From contig NZ_CP080647.1 in assembly GCF_019599145.1 (NCBI RefSeq), positions 4,092,001 to 4,156,000 of the forward strand: DNA of 64,000 nucleotides, read 5' to 3'. The stretch's first letter is position 1. Each line of letters begins with the position of its first letter. This DNA comes from Streptomyces akebiae. Lineage in GTDB: Bacteria > Actinomycetota > Actinomycetes > Streptomycetales > Streptomycetaceae. Below, in pieces: positions 55,393 to 63,939 of the stretch. The translations under genes were made by a program, and so were the position numbers. The notes under the pieces were generated by a model. The model was not told the origin of the DNA and did not search any database. It worked only from the letters and a program-made list of their open reading frames with translations.

Positions 55393-56868
55393 ATGGAACC
55401 GCACACCTCACCGCGCCCCGATTCGCCACCGCCACCCGGCGCCGTCCCCACCGACGCCCTCCCCACCGACGCCCACACCGCAGACGCCCTCACGTCCCTG
55501 TCGGCCGTGCGCATTGCCGCCGGTGTGCGGGCGGGGGAGCTGCGGGCCCTCGACGTCGTCGCGGCCGCGCTCGCCCGGATCGAGCGGGCCGAGCCCACGC
55601 TGTGCGCGTTCGTGGAGGTGTGGGCGGAGGAGGCCCTGCGGCGCGCCGGTGAGGTGGATGTGCGGGTCGCGGCAGGCGTGTGGCTGCCGCTGGCCGGGGT
55701 GCCGATCGGGGTGAAGGGACGGTCCGGGCTGCGTACGGCGGCGGCACGGGCGCTGGTCGCGGCCGGGTGCGTCCCCGTGGGCGCGACCTCCGTGCCCGGC
55801 CCCGGCACCCCCTGGCAGACCTGGGGGCTCGGCTCCGGCGGCCGGACCGTCAACCCCTGGCGGGCCGACCGCACTCCGGGCGGCTCCTCCGCCGGGTCCG
55901 CGGCGGCGGTCGCAGCGGGCCTGGTACCGATGGCGACCGGCACGGACGGCGCCGGGTCGGTGCGCATCCCCGCCGCCTGGTGCGGCATCGTCGGACTGAA
56001 GTCCACGAACGGACTCCTCCCCTCCGCCGACCGCACGGGCCTCGCCTCGGCCGGCGTCCTCACCCGCCACGCGTCCGACGCGGCGGCGTACTGGCGCTGC
56101 ATGACGGATGCAGCCGAGGCCGCGCGGGAGTCGGAAGCCGCCGCAGGAAGTGGGCCGAACGGCGACGGACGGAAACAGCCGAGCCCACCCGGGACGGCCG
56201 AAGCGACCCGGGCAGCCGCCGACGGCGATGCGACGCCGGCGGCCGGGACCGGCGCAGCCGCCGCGCTCGGCGCGAGTGCCGACACGCCACGCCCGGCACA
56301 GGCGGTACCCGCGGGCGACCGTGCCCCGGCTCCCCCGGTCGCCGTCTGGTCGGACGACCTCGGCTTCGCCGACGTCGAACCGGGCATCGCCGCGATCGCC
56401 CGTGCCGCCGCCCTCCGCCTCGCGGACGCGGGTCTCGTGCGGCAGGCCCCCTCTCCCCCGTGGTCGGCCGGTCCGCGCACCCGGCGGGAGCCCGGCGCAC
56501 TCACCCTGGAGGACCCGGGACCGGCCTGGCTCACCCTCCGCGCCGGAGCGCGTGTCGATCCGGCGCACCTCCGCGCGGCCCGGGAGGTCCGCGCCGAGAA
56601 CGACCGGCGGCTCGCCGCGCTCTTCGCCGAGGCCGACCTGATCCTCACCCCCACCACGCCCAACCCCCCGCACGGGCACGACGGGCCGGGGGACCGCTAC
56701 TCCACGGCTCTCACCTGGGCGTTCAACCTCAGTGGCCACCCGGCGCTGAGCATCCCGGCGGGCTTCGACGCCGACGGCTGCCCGGTCGGCCTCCAGCTCG
56801 TCGCCCGGGACGGCGAGGAGGCCCTGCTGCTCCGGGTCGCGGAAGCCGCCGAAGCCGTCCAGGCGTAA
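55393..56868 (+). CDS. Amidase signature-family hydrolase
   Basis: 491 residues. The catalytic Ser-cisSer-Lys set is visible: Lys108 in AGVPIGVKG, Ser165/166 in [10 protein letters not shown], and nucleophile Ser189 in [16 protein letters not shown]. The C-terminal region has [21 protein letters not shown] Ala/Gly/Pro-rich insertion of about 60 residues ([13 protein letters not shown] onward) interrupts the fold around 240-300. It hydrolyses an amide, possibly a nitrile-derived or drug amide; substrate is not determined. Similarity to GatA is only at the motif level, and no gatB or gatC is adjacent. Confidence 0.92.
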   Translation: MEPHTSPRPDSPPPPGAVPTDALPTDAHTADALTSLSAVRIAAGVRAGELRALDVVAAALARIERAEPTLCAFVEVWAEEALRRAGEVDVRVAAGVWLPLAGVPIGVKGRSGLRTAAARALVAAGCVPVGATSVPGPGTPWQTWGLGSGGRTVNPWRADRTPGGSSAGSAAAVAAGLVPMATGTDGAGSVRIPAAWCGIVGLKSTNGLLPSADRTGLASAGVLTRHASDAAAYWRCMTDAAEAARESEAAAGSGPNGDGRKQPSPPGTAEATRAAADGDATPAAGTGAAAALGASADTPRPAQAVPAGDRAPAPPVAVWSDDLGFADVEPGIAAIARAAALRLADAGLVRQAPSPPWSAGPRTRREPGALTLEDPGPAWLTLRAGARVDPAHLRAAREVRAENDRRLAALFAEADLILTPTTPNPPHGHDGPGDRYSTALTWAFNLSGHPALSIPAGFDADGCPVGLQLVARDGEEALLLRVAEAAEAVQA

Positions 56869-56896
56869 CCCCATGAGCGGGCATCGCCGCGCCACC

Positions 56897-56925
56897 TTGG
56901 CATCACATGCGTACGCATATATTGT
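56897..56925 (+). promoter_or_regulatory. Promoter with a palindromic operator for the FMN reductase gene
   Basis: TTGGCA and TATTGT are separated by 17 bp. The spacer contains the perfect 12-bp palindrome ATGCGTACGCAT at 56907-56918, so a repressor bound there would block polymerase. The translation start is about 43 bp downstream. Confidence 0.65.
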
Positions 56926-56967
56926 GTCTGCATGTAATCGTCGTACGCCGCATACCAGGGGGACCCC

Positions 56968-57597
56968 ATGACCCGCCGTTTCCTGTTCGTGCTCGGCAGC
57001 AGCCGCTCCGACGGCAACACCGAGATGCTGGCCCGTGCGGCGGCGGAGCAGCTGCCGGACGATGTCGAGCAGGTGTGGATCGATCTGGCCCGGCATCCGC
57101 TGCCGGACTTCGAGGATCTGCGGCACGACAGTGACCACGTGCGCCCCGAGGGCGACAACAGGGCGCTGCTGCTGGACGCCACGCTCGCGGCCACGGACAT
57201 CGTGATCGCGTCGCCGCTGTACTGGTACTCCGTGTCCGCCCACGTCAAGCGCTACCTCGACCACTGGTCGGGCTGGCTGCGCACCCCCGGTCTCGACTTC
57301 AAGGAGCACATGGCCGGCCGCACCCTCTGGGGCGTCACCGCGCTCGCCCACGACGAGGAGGAGGTCGCCGAGCCCCTCGTCGGGACGCTCAACCACTCCG
57401 CCGCGTACCTCGGCATGCTCCCCCACTGCCTTAAAGGCGTGGGAGGTACCCCCATCGGCGGAGTGCTGCTGGGCAACGGCAGCAAGCCCGGCGACGTACT
57501 CCGGGACACCGCGGCCCTGACCCGCGCGAAGACGTTCTTCACCGTGGAGCCGCCGTTCGCGCGCTTCCCGTACGACAGGGAGGAGTCCGCAGCCTGA
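56968..57597 (+). CDS. NADPH-dependent FMN reductase (flavodoxin fold)
   Basis: 209 residues from ATG 56968. The N-terminal phosphate loop is FVLGSSRSDGNTEMLARAAA. The flavin loop is IVIASPLYWYSVSAHVKRYLD, then WSGWLRTPG. These are family hallmarks of the FMN_red group that transfers electrons from NAD(P)H to flavin, quinones or azo compounds. An unusual 13-residue insert (LPHCLKGVGGTPI) occurs at about 151-163 and is encoded by a repeat-like DNA segment. Confidence 0.9.
   Translation: MTRRFLFVLGSSRSDGNTEMLARAAAEQLPDDVEQVWIDLARHPLPDFEDLRHDSDHVRPEGDNRALLLDATLAATDIVIASPLYWYSVSAHVKRYLDHWSGWLRTPGLDFKEHMAGRTLWGVTALAHDEEEVAEPLVGTLNHSAAYLGMLPHCLKGVGGTPIGGVLLGNGSKPGDVLRDTAALTRAKTFFTVEPPFARFPYDREESAA
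57418..57456. repeat. Intergenic-type palindromic repeat inside the FMN reductase gene
   Basis: The reverse strand reads TGGGGGTACCTCCCA then a short palindrome and GTGGGGGAG. This is the style of the TGGGGGTACC repeats common between Streptomyces genes. Here it spans exactly 39 bp, so it adds 13 codons without a frameshift. Confidence 0.65.
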
Positions 57598-57603
57598 GTC
57601 GCC

Positions 57604-58524
57604 TCAGGCGGTGATGTCCTTGGCCGTGAACCTCGCCCACGCCGCCGAGCCGAACACCACCGCGTACAGGGCCTGGAGGCCCAGGTTGCGCTGGAGGTCG
57701 TCCCAGTAGACCGGCTCGCGCATGAGGTCGGCGAAGGAGAGCCAGTAGTGGGAGAAGAAGTACGGGTGGAGGGCGTCGAGCTGGGGGATCTGGTCGAGGA
57801 TCTGGACGGTGATGAGCAGCCCGACCGTGGTGGCCATCGCCGCGATCCCGCTGTTGGTGAGGGTGGAGACGAACAGCCCGAGGGCCGCGACCCCGATCAG
57901 TGACGCGGCCACCGCCAGCGCGATCAGCAGGGCCCGCAGCAGTCCCTCGGCGAAACTGATCCGCGTACCGGAGATCGTGGTCAGGTCCCCGAGGGGGAAG
58001 AGCAGGGCCCCGACCGCCAGTGCGGAGGCCGCCACGACGAGGGTCGCGACCAGGCAGAACGTCATGGTCGTCGCGTACTTGGTGAGCAGCAGCCGGGTGC
58101 GGCCGGCCGGTGAGACGAGCAGATAGCGGAGGGTGCCCGCGTTCGCCTCGCCCGCGATCGCGTCCCCGGCGATCACACCGACGGCCATCGGCAGGAAGAA
58201 GGGGAGCGTCGCGGCCAGCGCCGTGAACACCAGGAACAGGCCGTTGTTGGTGATCTGCGCGATGAACGCGGGCCCGCCACCGCCGCCGCCCCCTCCGTCC
58301 GGTCCGCCGCCCATCGACGATCCGTCACCCGTCTCGATCCGCACCGCGATCCCGACGAGGATCGGCACCGCCGCGAGCACACCGAGCAGCGCGATCGTCC
58401 GCCACCGCCGGAAGGTCGTCAGCAACTCGCTGCGGAACAGCCCGAAGGTCCACAGGAGGCTGGGGGTACGGACGGGGGCGGTCGGCGCGGTGGTCTCCGC
58501 CCCCGGTGTGTCAGCCCGCGACAT
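57604..58524 (-). CDS. ABC exporter permease
   Basis: 306 residues from ATG 58524, overlapping the ATPase gene by 14 bases. Six hydrophobic helices are visible, the first followed by a Gly-rich loop (GGGPDGGGGGGGG) and the second unit starting NNGLFLVFTALAATLPFFLP. It belongs to the ABC2/NatB-type membrane proteins. It should form the channel for the ATPase encoded immediately upstream. Substrate unknown. Confidence 0.92.
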   Translation of the reverse strand: MSRADTPGAETTAPTAPVRTPSLLWTFGLFRSELLTTFRRWRTIALLGVLAAVPILVGIAVRIETGDGSSMGGGPDGGGGGGGGPAFIAQITNNGLFLVFTALAATLPFFLPMAVGVIAGDAIAGEANAGTLRYLLVSPAGRTRLLLTKYATTMTFCLVATLVVAASALAVGALLFPLGDLTTISGTRISFAEGLLRALLIALAVAASLIGVAALGLFVSTLTNSGIAAMATTVGLLITVQILDQIPQLDALHPYFFSHYWLSFADLMREPVYWDDLQRNLGLQALYAVVFGSAAWARFTAKDITA

Positions 58525-59491
58525 CGAAGCCCTCCCCCGTGAGTGCCACGAACGCGTCCTCCAGGGAGGCGCGTTCGAGGGCGAACCCGCGGACGCGCAC
58601 GCCCGCGGTGACCAGTGCAACGTTCAGTTCGGCGAGGTCCCGGCCGGGCGGCGGCGGTTCCGCCGTCACCCGGCCGCCTGCCTCGGTCCCGGCGCTCTCC
58701 GCCCCCTCGACCCCCTCGACCACGACCACGTCGGCGACTCCCTGCTCCTTGAGCACCCGGGCCGCGTCCGCCGTGTCGGGGGTGGTGACGACGAGACGGC
58801 CACGTGCGCCGGCGGCCAGGTCGGCGACCGCGCCCTGGACGATGAGCCGGCCCCGCGCCATGACGGCGGCGTGGGTGCACACCTGCTCGATCTCGTCGAG
58901 GAGGTGGGAGGAGAGGAAGACGGTGGTGCCGTCGGACGCCAACTCCCGTACCAGGGTGCGGATCTCACGCATCCCCTGCGGGTCGAGCCCGTTCGTCGGC
59001 TCGTCGAGGACGAGGAGCCGACGCGGCTGGAGCAGCGCCGCCGCGAGACCCAGCCGCTGTTTCATGCCCAGCGAGTACGCCTTCGCCTTCTTGCCGGCGG
59101 CGGCCGCGAGCCCCACCCGGTCGAGGGCGGCCGCGACCCGCGTACGCCGGGTGCGCGGGTCGGCGGTCGGGTCGGCGGAGTCGTAGCGGAGCAGGTTGTC
59201 GCGGCCGGAGAGGAAGCCGTAGAGGGCGGGGCCCTCGATGAGCGCGCCGACGTGCGGGAGGACGGTCCGGGCGGAGCGCGGCATGGGCCGGCCGAGGACC
59301 TGGGCCGTGCCCGAGGTCGGCTCGATCAGACCCATCAGCATGCGGATGGTGGTGGTCTTGCCCGAGCCGTTCGGGCCGAGGAAGCCGAAGACGCTGCCGC
59401 CGGGAACCGTGAGTTCCAGATGGTCCACGGCCACCTGTCCGCCGCGGAAGGTCTTGGTCAGCCCCTGGGTGTGGATGGCTGCGTCGCTCAT
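58511..59491 (-). CDS. ABC transporter ATP-binding protein
   Basis: 326 residues from ATG 59491 with a GAGGGGAG Shine-Dalgarno. Walker A is GPNGSGKTT, the Q-loop follows, the signature is YSLGMKQRLGLAAALL and Walker B RRLLVLDEPTNGLDP, with H-loop SSHLLDEIEQVC. The C-terminal 90 residues are a variable domain rich in Ala/Glu. It is of the DRA/NatA class, and energises the permease gene it overlaps. Confidence 0.95.
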   Translation of the reverse strand: MSDAAIHTQGLTKTFRGGQVAVDHLELTVPGGSVFGFLGPNGSGKTTTIRMLMGLIEPTSGTAQVLGRPMPRSARTVLPHVGALIEGPALYGFLSGRDNLLRYDSADPTADPRTRRTRVAAALDRVGLAAAAGKKAKAYSLGMKQRLGLAAALLQPRRLLVLDEPTNGLDPQGMREIRTLVRELASDGTTVFLSSHLLDEIEQVCTHAAVMARGRLIVQGAVADLAAGARGRLVVTTPDTADAARVLKEQGVADVVVVEGVEGAESAGTEAGGRVTAEPPPPGRDLAELNVALVTAGVRVRGFALERASLEDAFVALTGEGFDVAG

Positions 59492-59507
59492 GGCTCCCCT
59501 CGGGTAC

Positions 59508-59553
59508 GGCCGGTGGGCCGGGACGGCAGGCTCGCCGTCCCGGCCCACCGGCC
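59508..59553 (-). terminator. 20-bp hairpin between the LolA-like gene and the ABC ATPase
   Basis: Arms 59508-59527 and 59534-59553 (GGCCGGTGGGCCGGGACGGC and complement) pair perfectly with a six-base loop. A further copy of one arm lies at 59569-59591. It fills most of the 105-bp gap and may attenuate transcription into the ABC genes. Confidence 0.7.
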
Positions 59554-59596
59554 GGGCATCGCTGCTTCGCCGTCCCGGCCCGCCGGCCGGGCGACA

Positions 59597-60964
59597 CTAC
59601 TTCGCCGCGTCGGCCGCCTTCACCAGGGCGTCCTTGGTGACCGCGCCCGCGTACACGGTGCCGTCGTCGGTGAAGAGGACGTTGATCAGCCGGGTCTTGA
59701 AGACCGTACCCGAGCCGAACTCGCCCTTGACCTGGTCGCCGAGGGAGTTCAGGAACCCGTCGACCCGGGCGTCGCCGGACGAGTCGCCGCCACCGGTGGG
59801 CATGCCGGCCTCGGACCCGCCGTCGAACACGGCGATGGTGCTCCAGCCCTTGCCGATGGTCTTCAGCCCGTCGAGCCCGCTCGCGAACTCCGCCTCGGAG
59901 CCCTTGCCGTCCTTGGACTCACGGCCCTTGAACTCACCGTCCTTGAACTCACCGTTCTTGCCGGGCCCCTCGAACACGGAGTCGCCGGACCCGGACGCGT
60001 GGCCGCCCGCCTTCTCGACCTCGTCGGCCTCGGTGACCTTCGCGCCCTTCGGCGGGGTGAAGTCGAACGTCGACGCGCTCGGCTTGCCGAAGTCGACCTT
60101 CGTGAAGCCCGCGTCCACGACGGCCGCGCCGCCGCTCGCCGGGGTGAGCGTGAACTTCAGCGGCAGGCCCGTCTTCGCGTCGACGGCGATGGAGATCGCC
60201 CCGACCGTGGAACCGGACTGCTTGGGCTTGACGACCAGCTTGTACGCGTCGCGCCCGGCGACCTGCGCGGTGCCGTCGACGACCACGGACGTGGTGTCGT
60301 CGACGGCCTTCAGAGCCTCCTCGGCGAGCTGCTGAGGCGTGGCGGGCACGTCCTCGGCGGTGTCCGGGGCGCCCTTGCCGCCCTTGTCCGGGCCTTCCTT
60401 CCCCTCGCCCTCCGGGCCCGCGCCGGTCGCGTGGTAGACCTCGTTCGAGGCGCTGTCGTACGCCCACAGGTCGTCGCCGTTGTGGATGACGCTGTACTCG
60501 GCCGCCTCGTCCAGCAGCGACAGCTTCTGCTTGTCGGGGCCGTCGGCGGCGATCCGCAACGTGTGGGTGCCGGAGGCGAGTTCGAGAAGCTTGGAGGAGG
60601 GGTCCGCGGAGGAACCGCCGTCGCCGCCGGGCGCGGCCTGCGATCCCAGGCTGTCCGCCAGGCCGCCCAGGTCGGGCAGGCCCAGATCCGTGGTGATCTT
60701 CACCGTGCCGGACACCTGCTGCACGTCCGAAGCGGCGATCTTCTCGATGAGTTCCTGCGCGCTGATCTTCGGCAGATCGGGGTCACCGGAGCCGGCGAAG
60801 GCCGGGACGAGCCCGATGGTCGCGGCCGCCACGCCCAGCACGGTGACCGGGACGACGTACCGCGCGGCCTTGCGTCGCCGTGCCGAGCGCGCCTCCTCGG
60901 CCTCGGCCGCGAGCGCGGCCGCGTCGCCGGACCGGGCGCTGTCGTCGGTTTCGTACGGTGCCAT
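59597..60964 (-). CDS. LolA-family secreted/membrane-anchored protein (DUF2092-like)
   Basis: 455 residues. Residues 1-35 are charged, then a TM or uncleaved signal (YVVPVTVLGVAAATIGLVPAF), then an extracytoplasmic domain of the outer-membrane lipoprotein carrier LolA type. Motifs include SAQELIEKIAASDVQQVSGT, YVIHNG-like YSVIHNGDDLWAYDSASNEV and DGLKTIGKGWSTIAVFDGG. A Gly/Lys/Asp-rich repeat (EFKDGEFKGRESKDGKGSE) sits near the middle of the C-terminal half. Presence beside an ABC exporter suggests a shared lipid or lipoprotein export task, but Streptomyces has no outer membrane. Confidence 0.82.
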   Translation of the reverse strand: MAPYETDDSARSGDAAALAAEAEEARSARRRKAARYVVPVTVLGVAAATIGLVPAFAGSGDPDLPKISAQELIEKIAASDVQQVSGTVKITTDLGLPDLGGLADSLGSQAAPGGDGGSSADPSSKLLELASGTHTLRIAADGPDKQKLSLLDEAAEYSVIHNGDDLWAYDSASNEVYHATGAGPEGEGKEGPDKGGKGAPDTAEDVPATPQQLAEEALKAVDDTTSVVVDGTAQVAGRDAYKLVVKPKQSGSTVGAISIAVDAKTGLPLKFTLTPASGGAAVVDAGFTKVDFGKPSASTFDFTPPKGAKVTEADEVEKAGGHASGSGDSVFEGPGKNGEFKDGEFKGRESKDGKGSEAEFASGLDGLKTIGKGWSTIAVFDGGSEAGMPTGGGDSSGDARVDGFLNSLGDQVKGEFGSGTVFKTRLINVLFTDDGTVYAGAVTKDALVKAADAAK

Positions 60965-61333
60965 GTGTGCCTTACCTCCGTCGTCGGCGGCGGCGTCTAC
61001 TCGGAGCCGCCATTCTCACCCGAATCGGTGAGGAGTGGTGATACCCATCTGACCAAATCGGCCGGAGGGAATCGTCAGACTCGGGACTCAACTCCACGTA
61101 CTGCTACGGGATGACATGGCGACCCGTCAGGGATGACATGACGGGGCGGCACCTCCCCACAGCCCGTGGGGGACGACGCCGACGGGCAGGATCGCGCCCC
61201 CTAAGGGACCCCTAGGGGACGCCGACGCCCACTCCTGGAAGGCGGCAGCATCCGGGGGCTCGCCTCAGAGGGCTGGCCCAAGAGGGCTGCTGGCCTCAGA
61301 GGGCTGGCCTCAGAGGGAACCCGGTCCGGGTGA
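60965..61333. other. Intergenic region with imperfect GCCTCAGAGGG repeats
   Basis: The 369-bp gap between the LolA-like start and the polyprenyl synthetase stop has no supported gene. Imperfect units of GCCTCAGAGGGCTG occur at about 61262-61318, and CCCTAAGGGACCCCTAGGGG near 61200. They could be part of the synthetase's transcript end. Confidence 0.5.
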
Positions 61334-62344
61334 CTAGCCGGCGCGGTGCACCACGGCGTCGCACAGCTCCACCAGCGCCGCCTTCGCGTCGCACTCCGGC
61401 AGGGGGGCCAGCACGGCGCGGGCCTCCTCCGCGTAGCGGATGGTGTCGCGGCGGGCCTGCTCCAGGGCGGGGTGGACGCGGAGCCGGGCCAGGGCCTCGG
61501 CGTGGCGGGCGTCGTCGGTGAGGTCGGAGTCGAGCAGCTCACACAGGGCGATGTCGTCCGCCAGACCCAGTCGGCCCGCCCGCTCGCGCAGCCGCAGCAC
61601 CGGCATGGTCGGCACACCCTCGCGGAGGTCCGTGCCGGGGGTCTTGCCCGACTCGTGCGAGTCGGAGGCGATGTCGAGGACGTCGTCGGCGAGTTGGAAG
61701 GCGACACCGAGCCGCTCCCCGTACTGGGTCAGCACGTCGACCACGGTCTCGTCGGCCCCGGCCATCAGTGCGCCGAGCCGTCCGGCGACCGCGACCAGCG
61801 ACCCGGTCTTGCCGCCCAGCACGTCGAGGTAGTGCTCGATCGGGTCGCGTCCGTCGCGCGGCCCGGCGGTCTCCAGGATCTGTCCGGTGACCAGCCGTTC
61901 GAAGGCCTCGGCCTGGATGCGGACGGCGTCGGGGCCGAGATCGGCGAGGACGTGGGAGGCGCGGGCGAAGAGGAAGTCGCCGGTGAGGACGGCGAGCGAG
62001 TTGTCCCAGCGGGCGTTGGCGCTCGGCACGCCCCGGCGCACCTCGGCCTCGTCCATCACGTCGTCGTGGTACAGCGTGGCCAGATGGGTCAGCTCGACCA
62101 CGACCGCCGAGGGCACGACACCCGGCGCGTACGGGTCGCCGAACTGCGCCGCGAGCATCACCAGCAGCGGGCGGAACCGCTTGCCGCCCGCGCGCAGCAG
62201 ATGCTGGGCGGCCTCCTGGATGAAGGGGACCTCGCTCTTGGTCGCCTCCAGCAGACCCTCTTCGACGGCCGCCATTCCGGCCTGGACATCGGCTTCGAGA
62301 GCCTGGTCCCGCGCGCTCAGCCCAAATGGCTCGACGACGGTCAC
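61334..62344 (-). CDS. Trans-polyprenyl diphosphate synthase
   Basis: 336 residues. The first aspartate-rich motif is LYHDDVMDEAEVRRG (DDxxD), the second QLADDVLDIASD (DDxxD), with AGGKRFRPLL and KTGSLVAVAGRLGA as further conserved segments. It condenses isopentenyl diphosphate with allylic diphosphates. Long-chain synthases of this type make the quinone side chain (menaquinone in Streptomyces). The product length cannot be read reliably. It lies in a single-gene minus-strand unit. Confidence 0.94.
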   Translation of the reverse strand: MTVVEPFGLSARDQALEADVQAGMAAVEEGLLEATKSEVPFIQEAAQHLLRAGGKRFRPLLVMLAAQFGDPYAPGVVPSAVVVELTHLATLYHDDVMDEAEVRRGVPSANARWDNSLAVLTGDFLFARASHVLADLGPDAVRIQAEAFERLVTGQILETAGPRDGRDPIEHYLDVLGGKTGSLVAVAGRLGALMAGADETVVDVLTQYGERLGVAFQLADDVLDIASDSHESGKTPGTDLREGVPTMPVLRLRERAGRLGLADDIALCELLDSDLTDDARHAEALARLRVHPALEQARRDTIRYAEEARAVLAPLPECDAKAALVELCDAVVHRAG

Positions 62345-62836
62345 GAGGGTTCTCCTGTCTGCTGACGTCTACTGACGGTCACACGGTCACACGGTCGGTC
62401 TGGGTCGCTCTCACGGTCGATGACACAGTTTGTCGATCTGTCGCTGCCATCACCCGAGTCAGCGTATCCGGTCACCTTTCGATCACCACGAGCGCCCACG
62501 GGTCGACGCGCGTACGGCACCCGCGCGAGGCCCGCCCCGGCCCCCGCCCCGGCCCCGGCCCCGCCGTCGGAGGACCCCGCGGACCCCCGGAGGTCCCCGG
62601 TACACCCCCGAAGGCGTCCCCAAACACCTGGTCCGAGTTGACCGATTTGCCGCATAGCGAGCACTTCACCCGACTCCTCCCGTGAGTTGAGTCACCCGCC
62701 CCGGGCGGGGCAACCTTCCGGCGCCAGGTCGACTTTCCCTTTGCGGTAGGCAAGTTGACCCCGGAACACGCATCGGAAATTGCCGCCGAATCACACCAAA
62801 GTCAAGGTCAACTAGACCTACCGGCCAAACCGGGAC
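62345..62836. other. Divergent region between polyprenyl synthetase and LysM hydrolase
   Basis: About 490 bp without a convincing gene. It contains the promoter for the synthetase and Pro-rich simple sequence around 62520-62600 (CCCCGGCCCCGGCC). A frame at 62472-62753 on the minus strand includes CSLCGK but lacks further support. Confidence 0.4.
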
Positions 62837-62865
62837 TTGTTCCGATCGTGTGCTCTCGCATACGT
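62837..62865 (+). promoter_or_regulatory. Candidate promoter of the riboswitch-LysM transcript
   Basis: TTGTTC and ATACGT are separated by 17 bp, with a predicted start near 62872, about 70 bp ahead of the riboswitch core. The match to the consensus is moderate. Confidence 0.4.
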
Positions 62866-62940
62866 TCACACCCCGTCCGGACGGACCGCCGAATCCTGCC
62901 GCCGCCCGGACTCCCCACCCATTGACCACTCATCCACGCA

Positions 62941-63117
62941 CGGCAGGAGCGGGGGACCCAGGTAAGCGCCGGTCCGGCATTTCCCCCATCGGACCGACTA
63001 GGGGTGAAGCCACGCGCAGTACGCCCAGCGGACGCGACACGCACAGCGACCGCCCAGGCGACGCACGTGGCCGGGCATCTCCAGCCCGAACCCGACAGCT
63101 CACCTCGCAGGCGACGG
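62941..63117 (+). ncRNA. Cyclic-di-AMP riboswitch (ydaO/yuaA type)
   Basis: The conserved blocks of this class are in order: GGAGCGGGGGACCCAG at about 62946, CTAGGGGTGAAGCC at about 62998, then AGCCCGAACCCGACAGCT followed by CACCTCGCAGGCGACGG at about 63083-63117. The 5' and 3' halves should form the two-fold pseudosymmetric ligand sites. It ends about 10 bp before the Shine-Dalgarno. In Streptomyces this riboswitch controls cell-wall hydrolase genes such as rpfA; binding of c-di-AMP is known to switch expression off. The downstream gene is a wall hydrolase. Confidence 0.93.
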
Positions 63118-63130
63118 AGAGGAATCCGCC

Positions 63131-63883
63131 ATGCCCGCACGAGGCAAACACCGCCGTCCCAGAAGCAACGCGTTCACCCGTGGCGTGCTCGCCGCCGGAA
63201 CGGGCGGGGCCGCCCTGGCCCTCCCGCTCACGGTCGCCACGACCGCGAGCGCCGCCACCCCGGCCCAGGCCGTCGGCTCCGTCCAGTCGGCCCCGCAGTC
63301 CGCCCCCGCCGTGGCGCAGCCCAAGTCCGCGACCTACACCGTGGTCTCCGGCGACACGCTCTCCTCCATCGCCCGGAAGCACGGCGTCAAGGGCGGCTGG
63401 CAGCGGCTCTACAAGGACAACCGCGCCGCCGTCGGCGACAACCCGGCCCTGATCCGCCCGGGCCTGAAGCTGAAGGTGAACGGGACGAAGGCGGCCACGG
63501 CGAAGAAGTCGTCGACGGCCTCGAAGACCACCACGGCCACGCAGGCGTCGGTCAAGACGTACCCGAACAACCTCGACGGCTGGATCCGCGAGTCGCTGGA
63601 CATCATGGCGCAAAAGGGAATTCCCGGGACATACAACGGGATCCACCGCAACATCATGCGCGAGTCCTCGGGCAACCCGCTGGCGATCAACAACTGGGAC
63701 TCCAACGCGGCCGCGGGCACCCCGTCGAAGGGCCTCCTCCAGGTCATCGACCCGACGTTCGCCGCGTACCACGTGTCCGGCACCCCGTACGACCCGTACG
63801 ACCCGGTCGCGAACATCACGGCGGCCTGCAACTACGCCGCCGACCGGTACGGCTCGATCGACAACGTGTTCGGCCCGTACTGA
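63131..63883 (+). CDS. Secreted LysM + lytic transglycosylase (SLT-type) cell-wall hydrolase
   Basis: 250 residues from ATG 63131 with GAGAGGA upstream. A twin-basic signal-like N-terminus (RGKHRRPRSNAFTRGVLAAG) leads to a hydrophobic stretch and an Ala-rich cleavage region near 42. The LysM module occupies about 67-115 (TYTVVSGDTLSSIARKHG). The transglycosylase-like domain has IMRESSGNPLAINNWD with the catalytic Glu, then GTPSKGLLQVIDPTFAAY. It should bind peptidoglycan and cleave its glycan strands during growth or germination. Expression is under the riboswitch upstream. Confidence 0.94.
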   Translation: MPARGKHRRPRSNAFTRGVLAAGTGGAALALPLTVATTASAATPAQAVGSVQSAPQSAPAVAQPKSATYTVVSGDTLSSIARKHGVKGGWQRLYKDNRAAVGDNPALIRPGLKLKVNGTKAATAKKSSTASKTTTATQASVKTYPNNLDGWIRESLDIMAQKGIPGTYNGIHRNIMRESSGNPLAINNWDSNAAAGTPSKGLLQVIDPTFAAYHVSGTPYDPYDPVANITAACNYAADRYGSIDNVFGPY

Positions 63884-63902
63884 GCCCCACCCACTCCGCA
63901 CT

Positions 63903-63934
63903 CGTTCCCCTGGGCCGGCGGGCCCAGGGGAACG
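63903..63934. terminator. Bidirectional terminator
   Basis: Arms 63903-63916 and 63921-63934 (CGTTCCCCTGGGCC and complement) are perfect over 14 bp with a GGCG loop, followed by TTTGTT. It separates the LysM gene from the convergent HAD gene. Confidence 0.82.
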
Positions 63935-63939
63935 TTTGT

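Noticed and set aside
54984..55652. A 222-codon frame between DUF4913 and the amidase
   Set aside because: It is mostly Pro/Arg/Gly low complexity and continues into the amidase in the wrong frame; the short stretch [16 protein letters not shown] is suggestive but too little to call a gene.
55393..56868. GatA subunit of the tRNA amidotransferase
   Set aside because: The amidase triad fits, but the N-terminus, the low-complexity insert and the absence of gatC or gatB nearby argue for a stand-alone amidase.
62472..62753. A 93-codon minus-strand frame containing CSLCGK
   Set aside because: A single CxxC and a Pro/Gly-rich tail in a promoter region are not enough.
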